Part shown: piece by piece, positions 28,680-37,548 of the stretch | Layout of the letters: the number at the start of each line of letters is the position of its first letter | Numbering within the stretch: position 1 is the stretch's first letter | Source of the DNA: Candidatus Competibacter phosphatis | GTDB lineage: Bacteria; Pseudomonadota; Gammaproteobacteria; Competibacterales; Competibacteraceae | Direction of reading: 5' to 3' | Length of the DNA: 64,000 nt | Assembly (NCBI RefSeq): GCF_012939995.1 | Contig: NZ_SPMZ01000023.1 | Coordinates: forward strand, 48,066-112,065 | Notes under the pieces: generated by a model | Told to the model about the DNA's origin: nothing | Database searches by the model: none | Seen by the model: the letters and a program-made list of their open reading frames with translations, nothing else | Program-made: the position numbers and the translations under genes

Positions 28680-29404
28680 TCTTTCTCGATCTCGACGATA
28701 CGATTTTGCAGACCGCGCCGAAATGTCCGCCCGCCGAGCCGGTGGCGCCGGCGGCGGTGGACCGGGCCGGTCGGGCATTGTCGTTCATGACTCGCGCCCA
28801 ACAACGGCTGCTGGCGTTTTGGCTGGAGCGGGGGACAGTGATTCCGGTCACGGGTCGCACCGATGAGGCGTTGGCGCGTGTGACGCTGAAGTTCGATTCC
28901 TGGCGAATCACCCATCACGGTGCGGTGATTCGCCGGCCTGATGGTTATTTGCCGGCTTGGTGGCATGACGAGATCCGGCCGCTGCTGGTGGCGGCGCAAC
29001 CACTGCTTTGGGAATATGCGGCCAGCCTGGAGTGGGGCGCGGCGACCGAGGGTTATCGGGTACGTAGCCATTCGGTCGATGAATGGGTGACCTATATTTC
29101 CGTCAAGGCCAATGCCGACGACGCCGTGCTGACCGAGCTGCGGACACGACTGGTTGCCATTGGTTTGCCGGAGGAACTGGCGCTGCACCACAATGGGAAC
29201 AATCTGGCGATCACCGTCAAGGGTGTACAGAAGCAGGATGCCGTGCGGCGGGTGGCGGCGGAACTGAAACAGGAGGGACCCATCGTCACCATCGGTGCCG
29301 GCGACAGCCTGACCGATATTCCGTTTTTGCGCGGTTGCGATTTCGCGCTGGTGCCCAGGGACAGCCAGATTCAGACGGAGACTTGGCGCGAGTACGCGCC
29401 ATGA
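28664..29404 (+). CDS. HAD-superfamily phosphatase of the Ter-type biosynthetic module
   Basis: HAD motif I, DLDDT, is at residues 9-13 with the nucleophile Asp9. TGRT (near residue 64) supplies motif II, a Lys in VKGVQKQ region could be motif III, and GAGDSLTDIPF near 212 is motif IV. The insert between motifs II and III suggests a Cof-type (IIB) cap. Length is 246 residues. The probable role is dephosphorylation of a phosphosugar or nucleotide-like intermediate made by the flanking phosphoribosyltransferases. It overlaps the next gene by ATGA. Confidence 0.85.
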   Translation: MPRIVIFLDLDDTILQTAPKCPPAEPVAPAAVDRAGRALSFMTRAQQRLLAFWLERGTVIPVTGRTDEALARVTLKFDSWRITHHGAVIRRPDGYLPAWWHDEIRPLLVAAQPLLWEYAASLEWGAATEGYRVRSHSVDEWVTYISVKANADDAVLTELRTRLVAIGLPEELALHHNGNNLAITVKGVQKQDAVRRVAAELKQEGPIVTIGAGDSLTDIPFLRGCDFALVPRDSQIQTETWREYAP

Positions 29405-30483
29405 TCCCCTTTTCCGGTAGCTATCGGCCCGAAGACACCGTGTTCCTGCTGAAGCCGCTGCGGTTGGAAATGGTGGACGTGAACGCCAAGGAGCGGTTGA
29501 TTCAGTCCGGCGCGCGCCACTACAGCGAAATGCTGTCTCCCGAGCAGGCGCCCAGCCCACGCTATCTGACGCTGTTCGAGCTGCTGGTCGACCGCTATGC
29601 GTCGCGGCTGGCGGCGGAGATTCTGGCGCTGGCACGCTATCTGGCCGGGACCCGGCCCCGGCAGGTGACGGTGGTATCGCTGGCCCGTGCCGGTACGCCG
29701 GTGGGTGCCTTGTTGGCGCGTGCTCTGCGCTGGTTGGGGCGGACGGATGTTCACCACTACTCGATTTCGATCATCCGCGACCGGGGTATCGACGAAAACG
29801 CCTTGGCGTTCATCTTGCGAAACGTTGGGCGTGCGCCGGCCGGATTGGCGTTCGTGGACGGTTGGACCGCCAAGGGGGTGATCGGCGAGGAGCTGCATTG
29901 GGCGCTGAAGCGTTGGAACGCCCATCAACCCGAACCGTTGGAGGAGGCATTGCATGTGGTGTCCGATATCGGCGGCGTTGCCGACGTGGCGGCGACCTAC
30001 GACGATTACGCCATCCCCAGCGGGACCTTGAACGCAACCGTGTCGGGGCTGACCAGCCGTTCGATTCTCAACGAGGCCATCGGTCCGAACGATTTTCACG
30101 GTTGCGTATTTTACGAAGAGTTCGAACCGCATGACCGATCCGGCTGGTTTCTCGATCGGGTGGCCGGTTATTTCGCCGCCGCTGAACCGGTTTCGCTGCG
30201 CCGCGATTCCGAAGAACGGCGAGAGCGGCATCAAGCGATGACGAGTTTTCTGAGCCGATTGCATGCCCGTTACCGTGTCAGCGATCGCAACTTCGTCAAA
30301 CCGGGCGTGGCCGAGGCCACTCGGGTGTTACTGCGCCGATTGCCGGGTCTGCTGCTGTTGCGCGCTGCCGATCATCCCGATGTCGAGCATCTGCGATTGT
30401 TGGCCGAGGAAAAACAGGTGCCCATCGTTATCGATCCGGCCATGCCCATCCAGGCCACCGCCTTGATCGAGGATTTGTCATGA
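29401..30483 (+). CDS. second phosphoribosyltransferase with Pelota-like C-terminus (Ter-type module)
   Basis: This 360-residue protein is a phosphoribosyltransferase of the kind found only with the TRSP enzyme. VSLARAGTPVGALLARAL near residue 82 is the strand-helix before the pyrophosphate loop, and LAFVDGWTAKGVIGEE near 149 is the PRPP loop with the usual Ser/Thr-Gly replaced by Ala-Lys-Gly. The last 60 to 70 residues (PGLLLLRAADHPDVEHLRLL, then QVPIVIDPAM) look like the small Pelota RNA-binding-like domain described for this family. The start at 29401 overlaps the HAD stop and the end overlaps the lyase start, both as ATGA. Confidence 0.8.
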   Translation: MIPFSGSYRPEDTVFLLKPLRLEMVDVNAKERLIQSGARHYSEMLSPEQAPSPRYLTLFELLVDRYASRLAAEILALARYLAGTRPRQVTVVSLARAGTPVGALLARALRWLGRTDVHHYSISIIRDRGIDENALAFILRNVGRAPAGLAFVDGWTAKGVIGEELHWALKRWNAHQPEPLEEALHVVSDIGGVADVAATYDDYAIPSGTLNATVSGLTSRSILNEAIGPNDFHGCVFYEEFEPHDRSGWFLDRVAGYFAAAEPVSLRRDSEERRERHQAMTSFLSRLHARYRVSDRNFVKPGVAEATRVLLRRLPGLLLLRAADHPDVEHLRLLAEEKQVPIVIDPAMPIQATALIEDLS

Positions 30484-31430
30484 GCATTATTTCTTTCGAT
30501 GCTCGCGCCTTGCATCCTGGAGCCCGCGCTCACGTCGAACCCGCGCCCTTGCTGTCGGCGGCATCGTTGGGCGCCGCGCTGTACGTGCCCGCCAGTCGAC
30601 CGGATTTGGCGGCCATCGCCCGTGATCACCGGCGGTCCGGCGCGCGGGCGCTGATTTTCTGCACCGAGGATGCGGTGCACGAACGGGATCTGGAGCGAGC
30701 ACTGGCCCACCTGGCGGCACTGCTGCCGCAACTGGACCCTGGGCCGCCGCTGAAATTTATTCGCCCACGCAATCCGGCGGTGTTGCGGCGACTGTTGCGA
30801 ATGGAGGGCATCGAGCGGGTGCAAGGCTTCGCGCCACCCAAATTCGACCCGCATACGCTGAGCGATTGGCTGAAGGTTTGGGACGGCCGGCATGGGCATT
30901 ATCTGATGCCGATTCTGGAAACCGTCGAGGCATTCGATCGTCGTCGGATGGAACTGTTGCGCGATCGATTGGAGGAGAGCGGGTTGCGTGAGCAGATCCT
31001 GTGTTTGCGCATCGGCGGCAACGATTTGCTGAATCTGCTCGGTGTCCGCCGGGCGCGCGGTGCGACGGTGTACGATACGCCGCTGCGCGGGGTGATCGCC
31101 GATCTGGCGTGCATTTTCCATCCTGCCGGTTATCGACTCAGCGCGCCGGTGTTCGATTATCTGGATACGCCAGACGTGTTGGTGCGCGAGGTGGAAGCCG
31201 ATTTGCAGCATGGCCTGATCGGCAAGACCGCGATTCATCCCACACAGATTCCGGTGATCGAGGGCTGCTATCGAGTGCCGCGCGAAGACTACGAGATGGC
31301 GGTGGCGCTGGTGGCGCCGGACGCGGCGGCGGTATTCAGGATGCACGATTCGTTCTGCGAACCGGCCACGCATCGGTGCTGGGCGGTAGCGGTGCTGGAG
31401 CGGGCGCGGGTGTTTGGGGTAAAGGAATGA
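30480..31430 (+). CDS. TIM-barrel C-C bond lyase (HpcH/CitE-like) of the Ter-type module
   Basis: The 316 residues belong to the HpcH/HpaI aldolase and citrate-lyase-beta superfamily: ALYVPASRPDL at the N-terminus, ALIFCTEDAV near 55, PILETVEAF near 143, and GKTAIHPTQIPVIEG near 248, the CitE-like metal-site end. The close match is the C-C bond lyase subgroup that travels with PRTase-TRSP and HAD genes in tellurium-resistance loci. It probably joins or cleaves a small carbon unit on the metabolite. It is the last gene of the operon, convergent with the ParA-like gene 10 bases away. Confidence 0.82.
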   Translation: MSIISFDARALHPGARAHVEPAPLLSAASLGAALYVPASRPDLAAIARDHRRSGARALIFCTEDAVHERDLERALAHLAALLPQLDPGPPLKFIRPRNPAVLRRLLRMEGIERVQGFAPPKFDPHTLSDWLKVWDGRHGHYLMPILETVEAFDRRRMELLRDRLEESGLREQILCLRIGGNDLLNLLGVRRARGATVYDTPLRGVIADLACIFHPAGYRLSAPVFDYLDTPDVLVREVEADLQHGLIGKTAIHPTQIPVIEGCYRVPREDYEMAVALVAPDAAAVFRMHDSFCEPATHRCWAVAVLERARVFGVKE

Positions 31431-31440
31431 GTGCTTGGAA

Positions 31441-32472
31441 TCAAGAATTCGAATTTTCAACAAGTTGAGTGTTTAAGTGATAGCCATTCATGGCAATACC
31501 AGTACTTTGCGCAATTCGCCGGGCAAGCTTCTGGAAATCTTTGTAGCAATTCTTTACGGCATCGACGTGGGCGCGATGGCGCCATCGGCGGGTTTGAGAA
31601 AAAAACATGGGCTTGCGAACCTCCATGGCCAGCGGCATCAGGCTGCGATAATGCTTGAGCAGCGCCAGCGAGTAGGGGTCTTGGTCGACTGTTGGAGTTC
31701 TTGAGACCGGCTTTTCATCCAGTACGGCGGTGCGATAGATCGATGGAATTCGTTCCATCCAGCGTTGATAAGCTTTAACCGGTCTCGAATCACGGATGCC
31801 ATGTTGCATGACGATATATCCGGCCGGTTGCATGGCTCCCTTAGGCATTGGCAGATCGGAAGGCGCTTTAGCAAGTAATTCAGCCCAGATAGCACGCCAG
31901 TCGCGCAAGGTTGGACCCAGGTTTTTAAGTCCTTGCAAGGAAAACAGATCGGGAGCAAGAGGAAGACAAACCTGATCGGAGGCAATCAGCGCCGAACGGT
32001 TGATAGCGCCGAGATTGGGGCCAACGTCGATCAACGCTATTTCCGCTCCCCATTTTGTGGCCGATTCGATAAGGCGATGAAACGCCGTCATGATCCGAAA
32101 AGCTGACTCATCGCGGTTATGGCAACGAGGCCAGGCATCGGACAGCCTATCCTCAAAGCGAGAGAGACCAAGGTCACCCGGTACCACCCCCAAGGAAGGA
32201 TTAATTTTTTCCACATGAGGTTTGGCAATATCACCGATGCCGCGAAGGATAGGGCGTATGGCTCCATACACTGTTTGTGGATGTTCATCGTCGTCGGGCC
32301 ACAATTCTTCCAGACGCTCCTCGTCCAAAAACATTGCGGTTAAGTTGGCTTGCGGGTCAAGATCGACGGCCAGCGTGGGGATACCATGGTCGGCGAACAT
32401 CCAAGCGAGATGATAGACCAGTGAGGTTTTTCCAACTCCCCCCTTGTTGTTAAAGAAAGCGATGGTCTTCAT
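31441..32472 (-). CDS. ParA/MinD-like ATPase
   Basis: This Walker-type ATPase has the deviant P-loop KGGVGKTS at residues 10-17 (signature Lys included), DLDPQANL near 38, and ALIDVGPNLGAIN near 146 as Walker B. The C-terminal third, RKPMFFSQTRRWRHRAHVDAV onward, is like the orphan ParA proteins of mobile or defence loci rather than chromosome-partition ParA. Length is 343 residues. Its start overlaps the AlbA_2 gene stop by ATGA, so the two are co-translated. There is no parB or parS nearby. GC content is visibly below that of both flanks. Confidence 0.82.
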   Translation of the reverse strand: MKTIAFFNNKGGVGKTSLVYHLAWMFADHGIPTLAVDLDPQANLTAMFLDEERLEELWPDDDEHPQTVYGAIRPILRGIGDIAKPHVEKINPSLGVVPGDLGLSRFEDRLSDAWPRCHNRDESAFRIMTAFHRLIESATKWGAEIALIDVGPNLGAINRSALIASDQVCLPLAPDLFSLQGLKNLGPTLRDWRAIWAELLAKAPSDLPMPKGAMQPAGYIVMQHGIRDSRPVKAYQRWMERIPSIYRTAVLDEKPVSRTPTVDQDPYSLALLKHYRSLMPLAMEVRKPMFFSQTRRWRHRAHVDAVKNCYKDFQKLARRIAQSTGIAMNGYHLNTQLVENSNS

Positions 32473-33653
32473 TCCGGTCTCCGGTAAACCTTGACTAGAA
32501 CGGAATGCTCGTCGAATTCAAATTGTGCGGGTGGATTACCATTGGTTTTAAGCAAGGATTGCGCCCGTTGCACGCCGTAACCGAAGCGGTTGACAAACCC
32601 CAGCGTTTTCATTGCTTCCGCAATGATTGGGTTGCGATAGCTGTTGCGAGTGGGAAAATTTTCGCGGGTCGCTTCTCCATAAAGACCGCCCGGATTCATG
32701 ATTTCGATATGATCGTCGAACACGTAAAAGCGGATCGATGTATTGCTGTCGTAATTACGGTGCATGACCGCATTCATCAATAGCTCGCGCAATGCCCATT
32801 CAGGATAATCGGGGAGTAATTTTTCCCGAAATCCAGCAGCCGGTCTGAGGCTGGTTTGGATCAGCGCCTTGATCCGAAGCTCCAATTCGCGCAGCACGGA
32901 TTGTAAGTCGCCCGATATCTCCGCTTGATCTTCAGGGATATCGGTCAGGTCGGTGTTTGGCAATTTCAGGTATTGGACATAGGCGCCAGGTAGAAAATAA
33001 CGAGGATTTTTACCAAATAGAAGGATGCCGGCATGAGTTGGGCTATTTCGCTCTGGGTTGAAGAAATGCAGCGAGCCAAGTTGTTGCTCGATTGATCGTT
33101 GATTGGCGGCAATGGTTTCCGAATCAATCGCTTCATGGCGATAAGCTTCGAATTGTCCCAGTGCCAAATCCTCAATAGCACTTTCCGGGCACGGACGGGC
33201 GTCGAAAGAACGCGCCAGCGCGACACGCCGTTCGGTCAGAATGCGTTCTTCTTGTTCGTTGGCAATACCTTTACGCGGTCCGATTCGAATCCACACCCGC
33301 CCCTTATAGCGAACGGGCGGTAGATCGGACGGTAGAACCTCCACCACCGCCACATCACCGTCGGCGAAGGCGAAAGGGGCGATGTTCATCGCCGGTTGCG
33401 GCAGCACGTTGCCATCGGAGCGGATGGCGCCAAGGTTTTTCAGCAGCTCGTCGGTGACTTTTAGCCCAGAGCGCTGACCGTCGTCTCTTACGCCAATCAA
33501 TAGGTAACCCGGTTGACGATGGCCGGGTAGATCATTGGCGAAAGCGCAGATGGCTTCACCGAATTTATCGGTGTCCTTCGTCGAACTGGTTCGCTCGACA
33601 CGATCCAGTTCGAGATCGGAAAGCAGAACGGAAAGCTGATCGTGCGTCAGCAT
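32469..33653 (-). CDS. AlbA_2 (Schlafen-like) domain protein with HATPase_c_4 ATP-binding domain
   Basis: Residues about 20-130 form an AlbA_2/Schlafen-type putative nucleic-acid-binding domain (GEAICAFANDLPG, GYLLIGVRDDG, PPVRYKGRVWIRIG). Residues about 280-370 form a GHKL-type ATP-binding domain (LRELLMNAVMHRNYD, IEIMNPGGLYG, NRFGYGVQRA). Such proteins are often called transcriptional regulators, and related architectures occur in phage-defence islands. Length is 394 residues. It is translationally coupled to the ParA-like gene and shares its lower GC. Function is not established. Confidence 0.82.
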   Translation of the reverse strand: MLTHDQLSVLLSDLELDRVERTSSTKDTDKFGEAICAFANDLPGHRQPGYLLIGVRDDGQRSGLKVTDELLKNLGAIRSDGNVLPQPAMNIAPFAFADGDVAVVEVLPSDLPPVRYKGRVWIRIGPRKGIANEQEERILTERRVALARSFDARPCPESAIEDLALGQFEAYRHEAIDSETIAANQRSIEQQLGSLHFFNPERNSPTHAGILLFGKNPRYFLPGAYVQYLKLPNTDLTDIPEDQAEISGDLQSVLRELELRIKALIQTSLRPAAGFREKLLPDYPEWALRELLMNAVMHRNYDSNTSIRFYVFDDHIEIMNPGGLYGEATRENFPTRNSYRNPIIAEAMKTLGFVNRFGYGVQRAQSLLKTNGNPPAQFEFDEHSVLVKVYRRPE

Positions 33654-33675
33654 GGGGATCGAAATCTCCGCTTCA

Positions 33676-35079
33676 TCAATCGAAAATCTTCCCCGGATTC
33701 ATGATGCCGTTCGGATCGAACACTTGCTTGATGGCTCGCAGGTAGCCAATTTCGGTTTCATCACGGGTGTAGTGCAGGTACGGCTTTTTGGTTAGGCCGA
33801 CGCCGTGTTCGGCCGAGATGCTGCCGCCGTGGCGTTGCAGCACTGCGAACAGATGCTCGCTCACTGCTCCGCATTTTTGCGCGAAGGTGGCCGAATCCAG
33901 GCCCGTCGGCTTGAGGATGTTGACGTGCAGGTTGCCGTCGCCGATGTGGCCATACCACAATACTTCGAAGTCCGGGTATTCCCGCGCCAGCAATTCGTCG
34001 ATTTCCGCCAGCAGTGCTGGTACCCGCGAAATCCGCACCGCGATATCGTTCTTGTAGGGTTGATGCTCCGAAATCGACTCGCTGATGTCCTCGCGCAGCC
34101 GCCACAATTCCTTGGCTTGCGTTTCGCTCTGGCTGATGACGCCGTCCGCCAGCCAGCCTTGTTCGGCGCAGTGTTCGAACAACGCCAGCGCCTGATCGGT
34201 ATGTGATTCGTCCGGGTTCTCGAACTCGATTAGCACGTAGTAGGGCGTTTCGGCGTCGAACGGGCGCTGCACCCCTTTTTTCAGTACATGGCGCAACGCC
34301 AGTTCCGAGAAGAATTCGAAGGCGCTCAGTTCCAGCTTGTTGCGGAAGACATGGTACAGCGACATCACACCATCCAGGTCGGGTACGCCCAGCACCATGA
34401 CACTGGGTTCACGCAAGGGTCGGGTCAGTTTCAGGGTTGCTTCGACGATGATCCCTAGTGTGCCTTCGCTGCCGACGAACAGGTGCCGTAGATCGTAGCC
34501 GCTGGCGTTCTTGATCAATCCTCGGTTGAGATCGAGTAGATCGCCGCGCCCCGTCACCACCTTCAATCCCGTCACCCAGTCGCGGGTCAGGCCATGGCGG
34601 ACCACTTTGATGCCGCCGGCATTGGTGGCGATGTTGCCACCGATCTGGCTGGAACCGCGCGAGGCGAAATCCACTGGGTAGTACAGACCGTGGTCGCGGG
34701 CGAAATTCTGTAGCGCTTCGGTGACCACACCGGCTTGGCAGGTCACGCTGCGACCGGTCGGGTCGAATTCGAGAATCCGGTTCATGCGCTCCATGGAGAC
34801 CACGATTTCGCCGTGGTGGGCAACCGCCGCGCCGCTCAGACCGGTGCGGCCACCCGACGGGACCAGTGCCAGCCGATGTTCGTTGGCGTAACGCACCAGT
34901 TGTTGAATCTGCTCGATGTTGCTCGGCAGCACCACCGCCAGCGGATCCGGTGTGTACAGACGAGTCCAGTCGCGACCATAGTTCAGGCAACTGTCCGGGT
35001 CGGTGCGAACCTGGGCGGGTTCAATGAAGGAACGGATGCCGTCGAGCAGGGCGGCGGCCGATTCGTTGCGGGTAGGCAT
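33676..35079 (-). CDS. FAD-linked oxidase (GlcD / D-2-hydroxyacid dehydrogenase type)
   Basis: This is a flavin-dependent 2-hydroxyacid dehydrogenase. The FAD-binding type 4 domain has PSGGRTGLSGAAV near residue 77 and SSQIGGNIATNAGGIKVVRHG near 142. The C-terminal cap has WYGHIGDGNLHVNIL near 378 and SAEHGVGLTKK near 425, with metal-binding His residues. It ends DPNGIMNPGKIFD as the family does. Length is 467 residues. ATG 35079 was chosen over upstream starts because it gives MPTRNESAAALL. It is divergent from serA, an arrangement that suggests a D-2-hydroxyglutarate or D-lactate dehydrogenase recycling a SerA by-product; which acid is used cannot be told. Confidence 0.88.
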   Translation of the reverse strand: MPTRNESAAALLDGIRSFIEPAQVRTDPDSCLNYGRDWTRLYTPDPLAVVLPSNIEQIQQLVRYANEHRLALVPSGGRTGLSGAAVAHHGEIVVSMERMNRILEFDPTGRSVTCQAGVVTEALQNFARDHGLYYPVDFASRGSSQIGGNIATNAGGIKVVRHGLTRDWVTGLKVVTGRGDLLDLNRGLIKNASGYDLRHLFVGSEGTLGIIVEATLKLTRPLREPSVMVLGVPDLDGVMSLYHVFRNKLELSAFEFFSELALRHVLKKGVQRPFDAETPYYVLIEFENPDESHTDQALALFEHCAEQGWLADGVISQSETQAKELWRLREDISESISEHQPYKNDIAVRISRVPALLAEIDELLAREYPDFEVLWYGHIGDGNLHVNILKPTGLDSATFAQKCGAVSEHLFAVLQRHGGSISAEHGVGLTKKPYLHYTRDETEIGYLRAIKQVFDPNGIMNPGKIFD

Positions 35080-35191
35080 GGTCGTCAACAGTTGTCGCCG
35101 TGGGAAAAAAGAGGGTAAGGTTACTTGTCCAAAATCCATGGATAAGACTTCGTTCAAGCGCATTCTATCACCGGCGGAACTCCACGTAGCC

Positions 35192-36430
35192 ATGAGCAAA
35201 ACCTCGCTCGACAAGAGCAAGATCAAGATCCTGTTGTTGGAAGGCGTCCACGCCAGCGCCGTCGAGGCGTTCCAAGCGGACGGTTATTCCACTATCGAAG
35301 TGCATTCGAAAGCGCTGCCCGAATCGCAGTTGCTGGAGTCGATCGGCGACGCCTATTTGGTCGGCATCCGCTCGGCGACCCAGTTAAGCGCCCGCGTCTT
35401 CGAGCACGCTCCCCGGCTGATTGGCGTCGGCTGCTTTTGCATCGGCACCAATCAGGTGGATCTCGACGCCGCCCAGGAACGCGGTATTCCGGTATTCAAC
35501 GCGCCATTTTCCAATACCCGCAGCGTGGCGGAACTGGTGCTGGCCGAAATCGTGCTGCTGATGCGCGGCATTCCCCAGCGCAATGCCGCGGTCCATCGCG
35601 GCGGCTGGATCAAGACCGCCACCGGTTCCCACGAGGTGCGCGGTAAATGCCTGGGCATCGTCGGCTACGGCCACATCGGCACCCAGGTCGGACTGCTGGC
35701 CGAGGCGCTGGGGATGCGGGTGGTGTTTTACGACATCGAGACCAAGCTGGCGCTGGGCAATGTTCAGGTATTGCCATCGTTGGACGCCCTCCTGGACCTC
35801 GCCGACGTGGTGACCCTGCATGTTCCGGAAACGCCGGGGACTTTTCGGATGATCGGCGCCGAACAACTGGCGCGGATGAAGCCGGGTTCCCATCTGGTCA
35901 ATGCCGCTCGGGGTACGGTCGTGGATATCGACGCGCTGGTGGCGGCGCTGGAGTCGCAACATCTGGCCGGGGCGGCGATCGACGTGTTTCCGATGGAACC
36001 GAAAGCCAACGATGAGGAATTCATCTCGCCGCTGCGCCGCTTCGATAACGTGCTGTTGACTCCGCACGTCGGCGGCAGCACCGAGGAAGCCCAGCAGAAC
36101 ATCGGCCTGGAAGTGGCGGGCAAGCTGCTCAAGTACAGCAACAACGGCTCGACCCTCAGTTCGGTCAACTTTCCCGAGGTTTCGTTGCCCGAGCACCCCG
36201 GCAAGCATCGGTTGCTGCATATCCACCATAATCGGCCGGGCGTACTGTCGCGGATCAACGCCATCTTTTCCGAACAGCGCATCAACATTGCCGGCCAGTA
36301 CCTGCAAACCAACGCCAGGATCGGTTACGTGGTGATCGATCTGGATAGCCACGAACGCGCCGAGACGCTGCATCTGAAGAAACGCCTGGAGGAAGTGGAC
36401 GGTACGATTCGAAGCCGGATTCTATACTGA
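35192..36430 (+). CDS. serA: D-3-phosphoglycerate dehydrogenase SerA
   Basis: This is the first enzyme of serine synthesis, oxidising 3-phosphoglycerate with NAD. It has substrate-domain halves around an NAD-binding domain (GIVGYGHIGTQVG near 158), NAARGTVVD, the catalytic His in LTPHVGGSTEEAQ near 294, and a C-terminal ACT domain (about 340-412) for serine feedback. CFCIGTNQVDLDAA and FNAPFSNTRSVAEL are typical of the enterobacterial type. ATG 35192 gives MSKTSLDKSKIK, colinear with known SerA; ATG 35138 is an alternative. Length is 412 residues. Confidence 0.94.
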   Translation: MSKTSLDKSKIKILLLEGVHASAVEAFQADGYSTIEVHSKALPESQLLESIGDAYLVGIRSATQLSARVFEHAPRLIGVGCFCIGTNQVDLDAAQERGIPVFNAPFSNTRSVAELVLAEIVLLMRGIPQRNAAVHRGGWIKTATGSHEVRGKCLGIVGYGHIGTQVGLLAEALGMRVVFYDIETKLALGNVQVLPSLDALLDLADVVTLHVPETPGTFRMIGAEQLARMKPGSHLVNAARGTVVDIDALVAALESQHLAGAAIDVFPMEPKANDEEFISPLRRFDNVLLTPHVGGSTEEAQQNIGLEVAGKLLKYSNNGSTLSSVNFPEVSLPEHPGKHRLLHIHHNRPGVLSRINAIFSEQRINIAGQYLQTNARIGYVVIDLDSHERAETLHLKKRLEEVDGTIRSRILY

Positions 36431-36473
36431 GCCGAAAGGGTCGACACAAGCACGGCAATGAGGTCAACAGGCG

Positions 36474-37007
36474 ATGTCGTTGCGAGATGAGTTACTGAAA
36501 GCGGGGCTGGTCCCCTCCGAGCAGGCTAAGAAGCGGGACTCGGATGCGCGCCGGCAGGAGCATCAGCGCAAGAAAAACAAGACGCTGGGCGCCGAGGAGG
36601 CGGCACGGCGCGAGGAAGCGCGCCAGCGGGCCGACGCCGAACTGGCCCGCAAGCGCGAGCAGGATCGACGGTTGAACCAGCGGCGCGAAGCGGAAAGACA
36701 ACAGCGGGAGCACGCTGCCCGCGCCCGTCAGTTGATCGATGCCCACCGGCTGAACGAGCCGTCGGCGGAGGCGATCTACAACTTTCAGGACGGCCGCTTT
36801 ATCCGCGCCGTCCGAGTTACGCCCGCCCAACGCAAGGCCTTGGCCACGGGTCGCTTGGCCATCGTTCGAGGCGATCGCGGCGAGTTCGATTTTCCATTGA
36901 TTCCCCGAGAGACTGCGGACAAGCTGGCGCAATTTACGCCGGAGCGCGTGCTGTTGTTGTACCCCGAAAGCGAGGGCGACGAAGCCGAGGACGAGTGGGG
37001 AGATTGA
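36474..37007 (+). CDS. DUF2058 (YaiL-like) protein
   Basis: This 177-residue protein begins MSLRDELLKAGLVPSEQAKK, as DUF2058 members do. A highly charged Arg/Glu/Lys-rich helix (residues 20-95) comes next, then a compact C-terminal domain (AIYNFQDGRFIRAVRVTPAQR, PRETADKLAQFTPERVLLLY) and an acidic tail. The family is annotated as nucleoprotein- or polynucleotide-associated, without a shown function. It follows serA with 43 bases between. Confidence 0.85.
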   Translation: MSLRDELLKAGLVPSEQAKKRDSDARRQEHQRKKNKTLGAEEAARREEARQRADAELARKREQDRRLNQRREAERQQREHAARARQLIDAHRLNEPSAEAIYNFQDGRFIRAVRVTPAQRKALATGRLAIVRGDRGEFDFPLIPRETADKLAQFTPERVLLLYPESEGDEAEDEWGD

Positions 37008-37134
37008 AGGTTGGGTCGTTGGCGGCTCCCGGTCCTGATCCCGTCGGATGGCGGCCAGTCCATCGTCGGTCCGGGCAAGTGTTGGATCCGGTTTGACCTG
37101 CCTGGTTTTTATACCATCACCTTTATTCCATCGT

Positions 37135-37527
37135 TCATATCAACCACTTTTTTTCGCGCGCAACTGGTTCGAGTCGTTCCAGCAAGCATTGTCGGTAGTG
37201 ATCTTCCAGCAGCAGGTTAATCGGCTGGCGGCGATTGGCGGCCAGCCGTAGTTGCAATAATTCAAGGCGGACCCGTGCCCGGCTGCGTTCGCTTTCCGGC
37301 AGTTGTTGCAGCAAATGTTCGGCTTCGCGTAGTTCCTTGCGCAACTGGAGTTCCGGTGGCAGGAAGCCGGCATTTTTCAGGATGCGGTAGGCGGCGCGCA
37401 ACTCCTCTGGAATCGCCGAATCGTCGTCCAGTTGCAGCGGCCTGCCCTCACCGGGCAGGCCGCTCAGTTCACCGCGTTCGATGGCCTCGCGAATACGGGT
37501 TTCGGCGATTTGGTCGATGGGGTTCAT
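37135..37527 (-). CDS. DUF1992 (DnaJ-C28-like conserved domain) protein
   Basis: This 130-residue protein opens with IDQIAETRIREAIERGELSGLPGEGRPL, the signature of DUF1992 (YhdN in E. coli; also a domain of DnaJ homologue C28). The rest is helical and charged. Function is unknown. It is convergent with the DUF2058 gene and 21 bases from the end of glgX, which is read in the same direction. Confidence 0.87.
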   Translation of the reverse strand: MNPIDQIAETRIREAIERGELSGLPGEGRPLQLDDDSAIPEELRAAYRILKNAGFLPPELQLRKELREAEHLLQQLPESERSRARVRLELLQLRLAANRRQPINLLLEDHYRQCLLERLEPVAREKKWLI

Positions 37528-37548
37528 GCCGCCTCTGGTGAGTTCAAT

